A stretch of 64,000 bases of DNA from Euryodendron excelsum (Eukaryota; Streptophyta; Magnoliopsida; Ericales; Pentaphylacaceae), in assembly GCA_033060915.1 (NCBI GenBank), contig CM065378.1, positions 10,745,001 to 10,809,000 on the forward strand, in the 5' to 3' direction. Made by a program: the position numbers and the translations under genes. Shown piece after piece: positions 12,788 to 23,814 of this stretch; within the stretch, counting starts at the first letter, position 1, and each line of letters begins with the position of its first letter. Below the pieces are notes generated by a model. It ran no database searches, had not been told where the DNA came from, and worked only from the letters and a program-made list of their open reading frames with translations.

Positions 12788-15045
12788 ATGATCAGATCAA
12801 GAAAAATTTCTGGGTGCTAAGCGAAAATATTTTATTTTACCATGCATATGGACGGAGAAATGGTTGAGGTAAGAGAAGAAAGATGATATACATACATACA
12901 TACATATATAACCTCTCCGGACGTAAGCAATGCATGTAAGTGTATGTTTTTGGATTGGGATCATGTTATATTACTCTACACTTGTCTAAATCAGCTACAT
13001 CCAGAGAGCAGAAACAAGTAATTTACAGACATATATATGTATATGTGTGTGTGTGAGGTATTTATCTATGTAACTCCCTATTCTACCTGCTAGTTTTTGT
13101 CCTTGATCTTAGCTATAGTTTAATTACTCAAGCCAGGAAATGAGTAACAACTTCCGGTGGTGACTTGTTTGAACTGAAAGCATGCATAATTAACTTTGAG
13201 TAATACTATACTATCAGAACTTTTATGTAAATTTTTAATACAGAATGGTGTGGGCATTTTGATTATTTTCATTGCACCCACCAACTAGGGTCGTAACATC
13301 AAAACTTTCACTATACCACATCATTTTGATAAAGTTTTTTAATATAAAATTTCATTAAGAGAATAATTTTCTTTTAATTTTTGGGATTTCGAAGGCTCTC
13401 CTGTTCCATATATAGATTCATGAAGATCTTCATTATTAATTGAAGAGGCGACACAATTAAAAATAGAAATAAAGGGACGCATTGAGGCCAACTAGCTAAA
13501 GAATCTTTTAAACCTTCTAAATATATGTTTTTCTATCTAAAAGATAATTTTTATTATAAAATAATTTAATTTTTACACAACCATATTTACCTCATCTTGT
13601 TCATTGGTTTTTAAATTTAATAATGCCAACTTTCCATGAAGGGATAGATATTTTCATTCTCTGGAGAGGGATAGATATTTTCATTCTCTGGAGAGAGAAT
13701 CCTAGTCAATAGTTTTGACCTCGCCTCTCCCCTAAGTATCAACTCCTAAAGATGCATAAACCTCTGTGAGCCCTAGATAACACTTGATGGAAACTAGGTA
13801 CCCAGCAATTATGATGTTGTGAATTTCTACTTAAAGCTATGAAATTTGTATTTTAGAAATAGATGGTAGCAAGGCCTTTAAAAGGTAAAGCTGTCAGCCG
13901 TGATTTATGATCAATTGCTGACTGATGGCAGTCAACTTAGCTCCGAGCTAAGACCCATCAGCTAATGATCTGCCGCGACTGATGAGTCCTGCATCTCGAA
14001 AGCCTATCAAAGCACGGGCTGTGCGTGAAAGTATTCATATGGTAATATGGTTTTTGTTGGGGAATTAAATGGCCCATGGTATATAGGCCAGGGGCAACAG
14101 CATCCAAACTCATTATTTATTTATCTTCTCTTTTCTCTTTTCTGGATTTGAACTTTCTTTCTTTCCTTTTTTCAGAAGCTGCTCAAAATAATAAAAATAA
14201 AAACTACAAAAAAAAAAAAAAAAAAAAGACCGATTGTGCTACTTATGGCTTATAGGAATAATTGCAATTGCATGCCTTGAAATTTATATCCAATTGCATG
14301 TGATTCAAGTAATAAAAAAATATAAGTTGGCCGGACACCAGGTTAAAACCAAAACAGCGGGAGGAGGAGGGGTGAGTGTAATTACACTTTACCTCATTGT
14401 AGTATGCCAAAAAATCAACTGACTTTCATGATTCAAAAGTGAATACATAACTCTCTTATGGTTTATAATTAACTGTAAAATAAATGAAAACTGTGAAAAT
14501 TTACGACAATGCTATCATGGGAGTATTTTCATTATTTCGTGTCTTCAAAATAAATTATTAAAAATATGAATTTGCCTTTTGTATCAAAATAAAATGTTAT
14601 TCTTCGTTGGGGCATTTTTTGTTATTTCACTAAATCTGTCAAGATTTTATTAATTTTACAGATAAGTTCAGTAACAAAAATACCTGTGTCATTAAATTGC
14701 CATTAATTTTAATGGTTTACATCCATTTTACAGTTAATTTCAAATTATAAAGAGATTATGTGTTCACTTTTGAACTATAAAGAAGTTATTTAATTTTTAA
14801 TCAAAGTACAAATAGTAAAGTGTAATTGCTCTAAAAAAAAATCATATGTAACTGGATTTGGTCACACCTCGGATAATCTCTAAACGGCTGAACAAAGCTA
14901 GATTGAAGCCACTGCAGACAAAATTCACCACCCTTTTTGGTAATCCTGAGCCTATGCATCTGCACCCAATTTAGGCTCCTACTTCTGTGGGAACTAGGAT
15001 GCCCCAATGGTTACAAAACTTAAACAAAAATGCATATAATATATA
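12788..15045. other. Region downstream of the AP1-like gene
   Basis: This stretch contains the 3' UTR of the AP1-like gene, then AT-rich intergenic DNA up to the target duplication of the retrotransposon. There is a short tandem duplication near 13640-13700 (GATAGATATTTTCATTCTCT appears twice) and a poly-A run at about 14208-14227. The ORF at 14234-14422 has no recognisable domain. No further gene is supported. Confidence 0.5.
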
Positions 15046-15050
15046 TCCAT

Positions 15051-15603
15051 TGATAATGCAAATGACACAAGTACAGCTGCTCGGTCCCCTTTGTGGACAG
15101 ACCAGACCAGCTCGGTCCACATCTCCAGGTCAGGCCCCCTCCCTCCTGGGTCAGGTCCGCTGACAGGAAGAGCGGCAGAGCTTCAGCGATACACTGGATG
15201 GCGGCATGAAAATACTCCGAGATTCTCGCCTGGTAATTAGCCCCCACGATCCCATGATTCGAACGGTTCTCCCACGAGCGGGGGCATGGTCCATGGAGCT
15301 TAAAATCAAGGCACGATATATCCCCACGAAATGGGAGACATGACTGGGGTCACAATTAGCTGACCCACGAAGGTGCCCACGATCCAAGCCAACACTCCTA
15401 TAAAGAGGATAATCTTCACCTCTAAGAAGGTACGATTCTACACCACCCTAAATACTGTAATTCTGTTCATTTTTCCCCTAGCCTAACTTTGGCATCGGAG
15501 TGTCTTTGGCAGGCACTACACCGGTGTTCCAGACAAGGGGATTCATCACTCCGACAAGCTGCACCAAGGGTTGGGAAAGACGTACCAGTTCATCGCATTA
15601 TCA
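15051..15603 (+). repeat. 5' LTR of the Tat-type element
   Basis: Starts TGATAATGCAAATGACACA and ends CATTATCA, two bases before the primer-binding site. A TATA-like TATAAAGAGG near 15399 lies in the expected promoter position. The segment GGTCCCCTTTGTGGACAGACC near its start resembles the hairpin unit repeated downstream of integrase. It is the same length as the 3' LTR, with about 7 percent differences, mostly transitions. Confidence 0.93.
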
Positions 15604-15605
15604 GT

Positions 15606-15623
15606 TGGCGCCGTTTGTGGGAA
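15606..15623 (+). other. Primer-binding site of the Tat-type element
   Basis: TGGCGCCGTTTGTGGGAA begins two bases after the 5' LTR. Position and the opening TGGCGCC, complementary to a tRNA 3' end (CCA), mark it as the minus-strand primer site. The primer tRNA cannot be assigned securely by eye. Confidence 0.8.
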
Positions 15624-15641
15624 CGAAACTTCGATCATTTC

Positions 15642-17805
15642 ATGGTCTTGACCCGATCCGGTGCTGCATCAACTAGGGTAGGTGGAGAAATGGAGGAACA
15701 AAGCACCGCCAGAATTCGCTGCCTTGGAGCAGCAGATCATGGAGATAATGGTCGCTATGAACCAACTCCAGTCCCGGAATCAAGAGTTGGAGAGGAGATT
15801 GCCTCCCCCGCCGGAAGCACCAGGGACGGTAGACCCGCCACCGCTAGAGGACCCACCATTACCTGCAAACCAGTCGGCGGCAAGGAACCAAGGAGGCGAT
15901 GCCGGCGAAGGAGCGAAAAACCCAGCGCCCCCAGGGGAGAACCTTCTCCCGAGGGGGGCCGGATTTCACGCTGACGAAGCCCAGAGCCACGCCGACCGGT
16001 CCAAAGCAACAACAGTGGTTCTTCCAGAACACACTGCCGAAACTCAACCGATGTGGGACGAACAGTTGAAGGAAATGTAGGCCAAACTGGCTGGAGTGAT
16101 AGCGGCGGTGAAAGAAAAAGGCCCCAGCACGGTAGAAGAGCTGGTAAGCCGGACGGACACGCCGTTCACACCAACGGTGATGAGGGTGCCCTTGCCCACG
16201 AAATTCAAAATGCCCACATTAGAGTCTTTCGACGGCACCAAGGATCCCCTGGATCATCTCGAGACGTATAAGGCTCTGATGGACCTTCAGGCGGTCCCCG
16301 ATGAAATTATGTGCAGGGCATTTCCCACCACCCTTAAGGGTCCAGCAAGGATTTGGTTCCACGGGCTCTCCCCTGGGACAATTAATAAATTTGTGGACCT
16401 AAGCAGGTTGTTCGTCAGCCATTACATCGGAGGGCAGAGACAGAGGAGGCCTTCCACCTCCCTGTTCAATATCAAGCAGCGCGAGAAGGAGACCCTGCAA
16501 GAGTTTGTCACCTGCTTTAACCAGGAGACTCTTTATGCAGATGACCTGGATCAGAAAGTGGCGGTGGCGGCTTTCATTGCAGGGGTCAGGACTCCCAAGT
16601 TCCTGTTCTCCCTGGCCAAGGAGGCGCCCAAAACCATGGCTGTACTAATGCTCCGAGCGCAGAAATACATGAATGCAGAGGACACACTCAAAGCCAGGGA
16701 AGACCAGGAGAGCGTCACAACCAGTATGGACAAGAAGAGGACGGCGGAGGAAAAGAAAGACAACAGAATAGCAAAGACCCCACGATTGGCAGAGCAGAAG
16801 CCAAGGGGAGAGAGCGATAGGACCAAACAGGCTAGGTATAACCAGTACTTCACCCCATTAAACATTTCTCTGGATCAAGTACTCTACGAGATCAAGGGGG
16901 ATACGGCGCTGAGGTGGCCTGGGAGGATGAGGACCCCACCAAAGAAAAGGCCGACCAATAAGTGGTGTCGCTTTCATCAAGACCACGGGCACGACACAGA
17001 GGACTGCTACGACCTCAAGCAGCAGATCAAGCACCTAATCAAGCAAGGGAAGTTAGGCAGATACATAGCGGGGGGCAGACGTGACGAGAGGCGAGAGCCG
17101 GCACCAAAACAGGCCGAACAAAAAAGCCCAGAAAGGGGAAGGCCAAACCAGCAGCCTATGGGCGAGATTAGGGTCATTTCTGGTGGCTTCGCAGGCGGAG
17201 GAGAGTCTTCATCAGCAAGGAAGCGACATGCAAGGGAGACACGAAACCAGAGAGAGGTTATGTCCGTAGATTGGTCATCCAAAAAATCCCGGGCTGAATA
17301 TGATCCCATCATGTTCACAAACAACGAGGCTGGGGCCATATGCCAACCTCATGATGACCCCTTAGTCATGTCGGTAGTCGTGTCCAATTTTTTAATCCGT
17401 AGGGTCCTAGTAGACAATGGCAGCTCGACAGATATTCTCTTCCTGAAGGCCTTTGAACAACTGAAGGTCGGTAGGGAGCAATTACAATCGGTTAACTCCC
17501 CCCTTGTCGGTTTCACTAGAGACAGAATCACACCTCTAGGCTCCATCGCTCTACCAGTAACGTTAGGAACAGTGCCCAAACAAGCTACCAAGATGGTAAC
17601 GTTTTTAGTAGTGGATTGCCCGTCAGCTTATAACATCATTGTGGGCAGAATAGCCCTCAATGAGTTCAAGGCCGTACCATCAACCTACCATTTGAAGGTC
17701 AAGTTCCCCACATCCCAAAGAGTTGGGAAGCCAGGGGTGACCAACAGACCGCTAGAGAATGCTATATGGCGTCCCTCAAGGGAGAAACCAGGGAGGCTAT
17801 GTTAA
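15642..17805 (+). pseudogene. Decayed gag-protease of the Tat-type element
   Basis: Capsid/nucleocapsid plus aspartic protease polyprotein. The likely start ATG at 15642 (MVLTRSGAASTR) is followed by a frameshift near 15680 and an in-frame TAG at 16078-16080; from there one frame is open to 17805. The capsid-like region (about 16200-16560) contains FDGTKDPLDHLETYK and ARIWFHGLSPGTI. A zinc-knuckle-like CRFHQDHGHDTEDC lies around 16965-17010, in the form typical of Tat elements. The protease has VLVDNGSSTDILF (about 17407-17445), a DNG-type active site. The stop and the frameshift make it unlikely to yield full-length Gag. Its frame differs from the following pol frame. Confidence 0.88.
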
Positions 17806-19960
17806 TTAAAGAGCTGGAAGTTCGAGATGAGGAGGAAATCAGGAGGGGAGAACCAGTAGAAGAGCTCGAGGAGGTAGTGGTCGGAGAGCACGACTAGACC
17901 AGGACAGTGAAAATCGGAACAGCGGCCCCTGAAGAATTCAAAGAGAAATTGAGATCCTTCCTCAGGTATCACGCTGATATTTTTGCCTAGTCTCATGAGG
18001 ATATGCCGGGAATTGATACCCGGATTATTGCCCATCATCTAAACATAGACCCAATGGCAAAACCGGTCAGACAGAAAAGGAGGTCTTTCGCTCCGGAACG
18101 CAACGAGGCAGTAGCAGACGAAGTCGAGAAACTGACCACAGCAGGCTTCATAAAAGAGGCCCAATACCCGACCTAGCTATCAACGTGGTGATGGTCAAAA
18201 AGGCAAATGGAAAATGGAGAATGTGCGTGGATTTCACGGATCTGAACAGAGCATGTCCCAAGGATAGCTTCCCCCTACCCATAATAGAACAACTGGTGAA
18301 CTCGACGGCAGGGTATGAAATGTTGACCTTTATGGACGCTTTCTCAGGATACAACCAAATAAAGATGGCCGAGCATGATCAGGAAAACACAGCATTCGTG
18401 ACCGACAGAGGACTGTATTGTTATAAGGTAATGCCATTCGGCCTCAAAAATGCCGGGGCAACCTACCAAAGGCTCGTTAACCGAATGTTCAGCAGTCAGA
18501 TCGGGAGAAACATGGAAGTCTATGTAGATGACATGCTAGTAAAGAGCAAGCAAGCCATCAACCACCTAGCCGACCTGGAGGAGACGTTCAAGAACCTACG
18601 AGCCTACAAAATGAAATTAAATCCTGCTAAATGCACCTTCGAAGTGGCATCAGGCAAGTTCCTGGGGTTCATGGTTTCCAACCGAGGGATAAAGGCTAAC
18701 CCTGAGAAAATCAGAGTAGTGTTAGACATGCAGTCCCCAACATCCACCAAGGAAGTCCAAAGGTTGGCTGGTAGAGTAGCAGCGCTGAACAGATTCATCT
18801 CCAGATCAACAGATAAGTGCCTTCCTTTCTTTAAAGTTCTACGTAAAGCTTTTAAGTGGACTCCTCAATGTGAACAGGCTTTCCAGCAACTCAAAGGGTA
18901 TCTGAGTTTAGTACCACTGTTGAGCAGAACCATAGAAGGAGAAGAACTCTACCTCTACCTCGCCGTATCAGAAACAGCGGTGAGCTCTGCCTTGGTCAGG
19001 TAAGAGGAAGGAGTTCAAAAGCCCGTCTATTACACCAGCAGGGCCCTGAGGGGCGCAGAGGAGCGATACCCCACGATGGAGCTGCTAGCCTTTGCACTCG
19101 TGACCTCGGCAAGGAGATTGAGGCCATACTTCCAGGCGCACACCAGAGTTGTCCTGACAGATCAGCCATTGAAAAAGGTCCTCCACAAGCCGGAGACGTC
19201 GGGAAGACTCGTCAAATGGTCCATAGAGCTCAGTCAATTCGACATTCAGTACAGACCAAGACAGGCAATTAAAGGGCAAGCTGTAGCAGATTTCATCGCT
19301 GAGTTCACCCCTCCCACAATTTTCCCCAGTAACGACTCCCAGTAGCCACAGTGGGTGCTCAATGTAGACGGTTCCTCGACGGACAAAGCAGGAGGCGCCA
19401 GGGTCGTGCTCGTCACCCCTGAAGGACACAAGCTCGAATATGCCATTAAGTTCAAATTCTCGGCCTCCAACAATGAGGCTGAATACGAAGCCTTGATTGC
19501 TAGTCTCCAAATGGCTTGGCGAATGGGGGCAAAGCACGTCTTAGTACGGAGCGACTCTCAACTTGTGGTAGAACAGGTCAAAGGAGAATACGAGGCCAGA
19601 GGAGAGAAAATGCAAGAGTATTGTGAGATGGCTAAAAGTTTGGCAAAAAAATTTTCCAAAGTACTTCTTGAAAGAGTACCAAGGGCGCAGAACGAGGAGG
19701 CAGATCGGCTACCAGGACCGCATCATCCCAGGAAGACGACCCTGGAGTACCCATGGAAGTACTGGATTCGCCAAGTATTCGGAAACTGGAAATATTGCAG
19801 GCAGAACAAGAAGTGGAATGAGCAACACCAATCAAAAACTACTTGGAGAAAGGGTCCCTACCAGCAAATAAAGTTGAAGCAAGAAGGATTCAATATAAGG
19901 CCAGCAAATACGCCCTAATAAATAACATTCTATATAAAAGGGGACACACCATACCCTAGT
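17799..19960 (+). pseudogene. Decayed reverse transcriptase and dual RNase H of the Tat-type element
   Basis: Pol N-terminal half. The segment before RT (17799-18176) is interrupted by TAG at 17895, 17988 and 18174, followed by a frameshift. The main RT block (18185-19003) is open, with VDFTDLNRACPKDSFPLP, the catalytic MDAFSGYNQI, MPFGLKNAGATYQ and YVDDMLVK. A TAA at 19001 interrupts the junction with the first RNase H (19004-19342, YYTSRALRGAEERYPTMEL, then a TAG at 19343). A second RNase H follows (about 19355-19710): LNVDGSS, NNEAEYEALI, SDSQLVVEQVKGEY and NEEAD supply the D-E-D-D type residues. Two RNase H domains in series are diagnostic of Tat-lineage elements. Another frameshift occurs after NEEADRL, near 19712. 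Confidence 0.88.
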
Positions 19961-21054
19961 TAAGGTGCGCAGGAAAAATAGAGGCAGATTACATCATGAG
20001 AGAGGTATACGAAGGGGTCTGTGGCAACCACTCAGGAGGGAGATCTTTGGCTAAGAAAATTCTTAGAGCAGCCTACTATTGGCCTACAATGGAAAAAGAC
20101 GCCCAAGAGTTTGTAAGAAGATGCGATAAATGCCAAAGATTCTCTAACATCCCAAGACAACTGGCCTAGGAATTAACGTCAATTCAGAGCCCGTGGCCTT
20201 TCGCCCAGTGGGGGATAGACATAGTGGGTGCTCTGCCTTTGGAGAAAGGCCAAACTAGGTTCACGGTGATAGTGATTGATTACTTCACAAAATGGGCGGA
20301 AGCCGAGGCTGTCGCCACGATCACTGAGCAGAAAATGAAGAATTTCCGATGGAAAAACATCATATGCAGGTTCGGCATCCCAAAGGTGGTCGTCACAAAC
20401 AATGGGAAACAGTTCAAAGGCGGTCAGTTCGGTCAGATGTGTTCAGACCTCCAAATCAGCCACCACTACTCTTCTCCGGAGCATTCCCAAGCCAATGGCC
20501 AGGTTGAAGTCACCAACCAGACCCTGTTCAAAAGCATCAAGACAAAGCTGGAGCAGGCAAAGGGTTTATGGGCGGAGGAGCTTCCCAATATCTTGTGGGC
20601 CTACAGAACAACAGAAAGGGTTGCAACAGGACACACCCCCTTCTCTCTGACTTTCGGATCTGAGGTGGTCATCCCGGTAGAGATAGGCCTCCATAGCCCC
20701 AGGGTTGAACATTTTGAAGCAGAGGCCAACAGTGAGGCCCTAGAAGTAAGCCTAGACCTACTTGAAGAGAAAAGGATGCAGGCAGCAGTGGAGGTGGCTG
20801 CTTATCAACAAAGGATGCGCAGGTATTACGATGCTAGAGTAAAGCCTAGGGTGTTCAAAGCAAGAGATTTGGTTCTCAAGAGGGTCAATCAGTCTACTAG
20901 AAGGCCTGGTGATGGCAAACTCGGGCCAAATTTGGAAGGGCCATACACAGTGAAGGGGTTCTCGAGGAAAGGAACCTACTGGCTAACCGGAGTTGACGGC
21001 AAAGAGCTTCCTAACCCTTGGCATGTCGAACACCTGAGAAAATACTATGTTTGA
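19961..21054 (+). pseudogene. Integrase of the Tat-type element, catalytically broken
   Basis: Inserts element DNA into the host genome in active relatives. The zinc-binding part is visible at about 19980-20160 (GNHSGGRSLAKKIL, RRCDKCQRF), followed by TAG at 20167. From there to 21054 one frame is open. The core has VIDYFTKWAEAEAV (first Asp), VVTNNGKQF where the family has a DNG motif, and SQANGQVEVTN (catalytic Glu). The second Asp of the DDE triad is Asn (codon AAC at 20398), so the enzyme should be inactive even without the stop. The C-terminal part shows GPNLEGPYTV and NPWHVEHLRKYYV, typical of gypsy integrase tails. Confidence 0.9.
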
Positions 21055-21127
21055 TGTAATCAGCACTATTTAATGAAAAGTATGTTGTCCGAGGACTCCC
21101 CAAAACAACTACCTCCTAGAATTATTG

Positions 21128-21990
21128 GAGCCTAACTGGTCAGTCATGTAGGCTGACCAGACTAGCCGAAAAGGCCACAAGGCTGATAAGCCCAACTGGT
21201 CAGTCCCCTAGACTGACCAGACAAGCCTAGCCGAAAAGGCCACAAGGCTGATAAGCCCAACTGGTCAGTCCTCTAGACTGACCAGACAAGCCGAAAGGCC
21301 ACAAGGCTGATAAGCCCAACTGGTCATTTCCCTAGACTGACCAGACCAGTCGAAAGGCCACAAGGTTGATAAGCCCAACTGGTCAGTCCCTTAGACTAGT
21401 CAGACAAGCCGAAAGGCCACAAGGTTGATAAACCCAACTGGTCAGTCCCCTAGACTGACCAGACCAGCCGAAAGGCCACAAGGCTGATAAGCCCAATTGG
21501 TTAGTCCCCTAGACTGACCAGACCAGCCGAAAGGCCACAAGGCTGATAAGCCCAACTGGTCAGTCCCCTAGACTGACCAAACAAGCCAAAAGGCCACAAG
21601 GCTGATAAGCCCAACTGGTTAGTCCCCTAGACTGACCAGACCAGCTGAAAGGCCACAAGGCTGATAAGCCCAACTGGTCAGTCCCCTAGACTGACCAGAT
21701 AAGCCGAAAGGCCACAAGGCTGATAAGCCCAACTGGTCAGTCCCCTAGATTGACTAGACCAGCCGAAAGGCCACAAGGCTGACAAGTCCAATTTGTCAAT
21801 CCCCTAGACTGACCAAATGAGCCGAAAGGCCACAAGTTTGATAAGTTCAACTGGTTAGTCCCCTAGACCGACCCGACGAGCCAATAGGCCACAAGGCTAT
21901 TAAGCCTAACTGGTCGGCCCCGTAGGCTGACCAGATAAGCCACAAGGCCACGAGTCTACAGACAACTGGTCAATCCCTCTATTGACCAGA
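21128..21990 (+). repeat. 59-bp hairpin tandem repeat, about 14 units
   Basis: Units with a period of 59 bp run from just after the integrase stop towards the antisense ORF. Each has CTGGTCAGTC, a CCCTA loop and GACTGACCAG, a perfect 10-bp inverted repeat, then AGCCGAAAGGCCACAAGGCTGATAAGCC. Units in the middle are nearly identical; those after about 21780 are diverged. There are no spacers of variable sequence and no associated genes. The inverted-repeat core resembles a segment at the start of the element's own LTRs. Confidence 0.93.
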
Positions 21991-23814
21991 CCAGCCCAAT
22001 GGAGCCAAGGTTGCCAACCCATGCTGGTCAGTCTAAGGACTGACCGTGATAGCAGTAGAGCAGCTTGGCCCAACTTGCCATTTAACAAGACTGGCCAACC
22101 AGCTTAATGGCACCCAAATCACCAAGCCTAATTGGCCAGATTGCCCAGACTGACCAGTTCAGTGAGCCCCTTTAGGGCTAGTCAAAACTTATGCCAACCA
22201 TTGATCACATGCATTCAAACACAAAAATACAACCGATAAAGGTAAACTTTCCATTCAATCAAAAGTAGATTATGATTACAAAAAAAAAAAAAAAATTTTT
22301 GATTGCTATTCCAAAGAGATCAAGATTGGATGTCATCCTCAACCTCAGCAGCAGGAGTCTGGTCTTCCTCGCCAGGGGCCTGAGAAACAGTATCATCAGC
22401 TAGCCTCAAAGCAGAAAAGTCTAGGTCAGGAAACAGCCTCTTCGCCACAACCTTAGCATCAACGAAGCCTTCCATGTATGCTTCGTTAACCTCCTCCTGG
22501 AAGGAAGCCTCGGCCTTGAACTCCACCACAGCCGCCTCTCGGGCACACTTAAGATCACCCTCAAGCTCAGTGACCCTTGATATCAGGGAGTTCCTAACAG
22601 CCTCGAAGGTTTGGGCGTTAAAAGTTAATGCATCGACCTTCTTCTTCAGGTCTGCCGACTCATCCAGCAGGGCAGTCTTCTCTGCCTCAGCCACTGACTT
22701 GGCCTCCTCAGCATCCTTGACCTTTTTCTCCAGACCACTGATGGTCTCGGTCAAGGACTCGATGGCTTGGCCCTTCTTTGCGCTCTCGCTCGTCCTCGCC
22801 TTCAAACGAGTGGACAGGCAGAGGGCCTTGACGTGGAGCTGCAGGAGAGAAACCACAGATCAGCATAAAAAAAAAAAAAAAAAATTCGCCTACCTTAAGG
22901 GCATCATGGTTCATGCTCTTCATCAGCTGGCCATTAGACCAGTCAGAAATGGGGCTCACATCGTCCAGGCTGATAAACTTTTTCATCCGCTCCCAAGCAG
23001 TTTGGACGTCCTCCACTATCAAAGGCTCGCTTTGCTGGCCAGAAGGAGACTGAGCCTGAGTCCCTACAATAGCGGGGGCTTGTGTTGTAACCCCAGGTCT
23101 GGAGGTCTGGCCAGGCGTCTGACCAGAGGAGATGGCCCTTCCTCCTCTTGCAGGGGCATCCCCTTGAGCCCTGTCAGCTTGTGGCTCGTTCACCCTCCCT
23201 ACTGGGGTTGGGCGTAGGCGCTTGCTTGGCCTCTCCCAGGCCGCCTTCGCTTTTTCCATCTCCTCGAACTTCTTTTTTGCGGCGGAACCCATGTTCCTCT
23301 TATCGAATCCCATGTTGTATACTTGTCCTGCAAAACAGAGCTGTAACTCAGTACCCTTGTCTCAAGAAGGCAGAAACATGAAAATAGACCAGACTCACTC
23401 CTCTCAGCGCGAAGGGCTTCGACGGAAGGGTCTGGACCTAAAAGATAGACTGCCAAACTCTCACCAGATACTAGGGGTGCCCATAGCTTGACCGGGCGTT
23501 CCCTTACCCTTGCTACCCGGGCCTTCCTTGACTCGTCCTCCAGCACAGGAAGGCGTGCTGAGCAAAGAATAGGTATAACGATGGTCAGACCACTATCTTA
23601 AACAAGCCCAAGTACAAGCATAAAAAAGCGCTTACCCTTCCTACCTGGTCTTCCCCACTGCCTGGGTATGCGTGGGGTCTAGTCAATAACATCCTCCCAG
23701 TGGGCGATCTTCATGCCTTCGCCATAAACGAAGAAGTATTTCTCTTTCCAACGCTTGTGGGAGACCGGGAGGCCAGTGATCATAGCGGTCTGACCATCCC
23801 GAGCTGAGAAGTAG

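Noticed and set aside
13978..14002. Hammerhead-ribozyme-like core (CTGATGAGTCC followed by CGAAA)
   Set aside because: The bases between CTGATGA and GAAA cannot form the required stem II (GTCC faces TCTC) and no matching stem III with a cleavage triplet was found upstream.
21128..21990. CRISPR-like array
   Set aside because: Units are contiguous 59-bp tandem repeats with no unique spacers, inside a plant retrotransposon. It is a satellite-type repeat.
22474..23217. Plus-strand ORF of 247 codons
   Set aside because: It lies opposite the coiled-coil and Pro/Ser-rich antisense ORF and has the composition of its complement; treated as a shadow.
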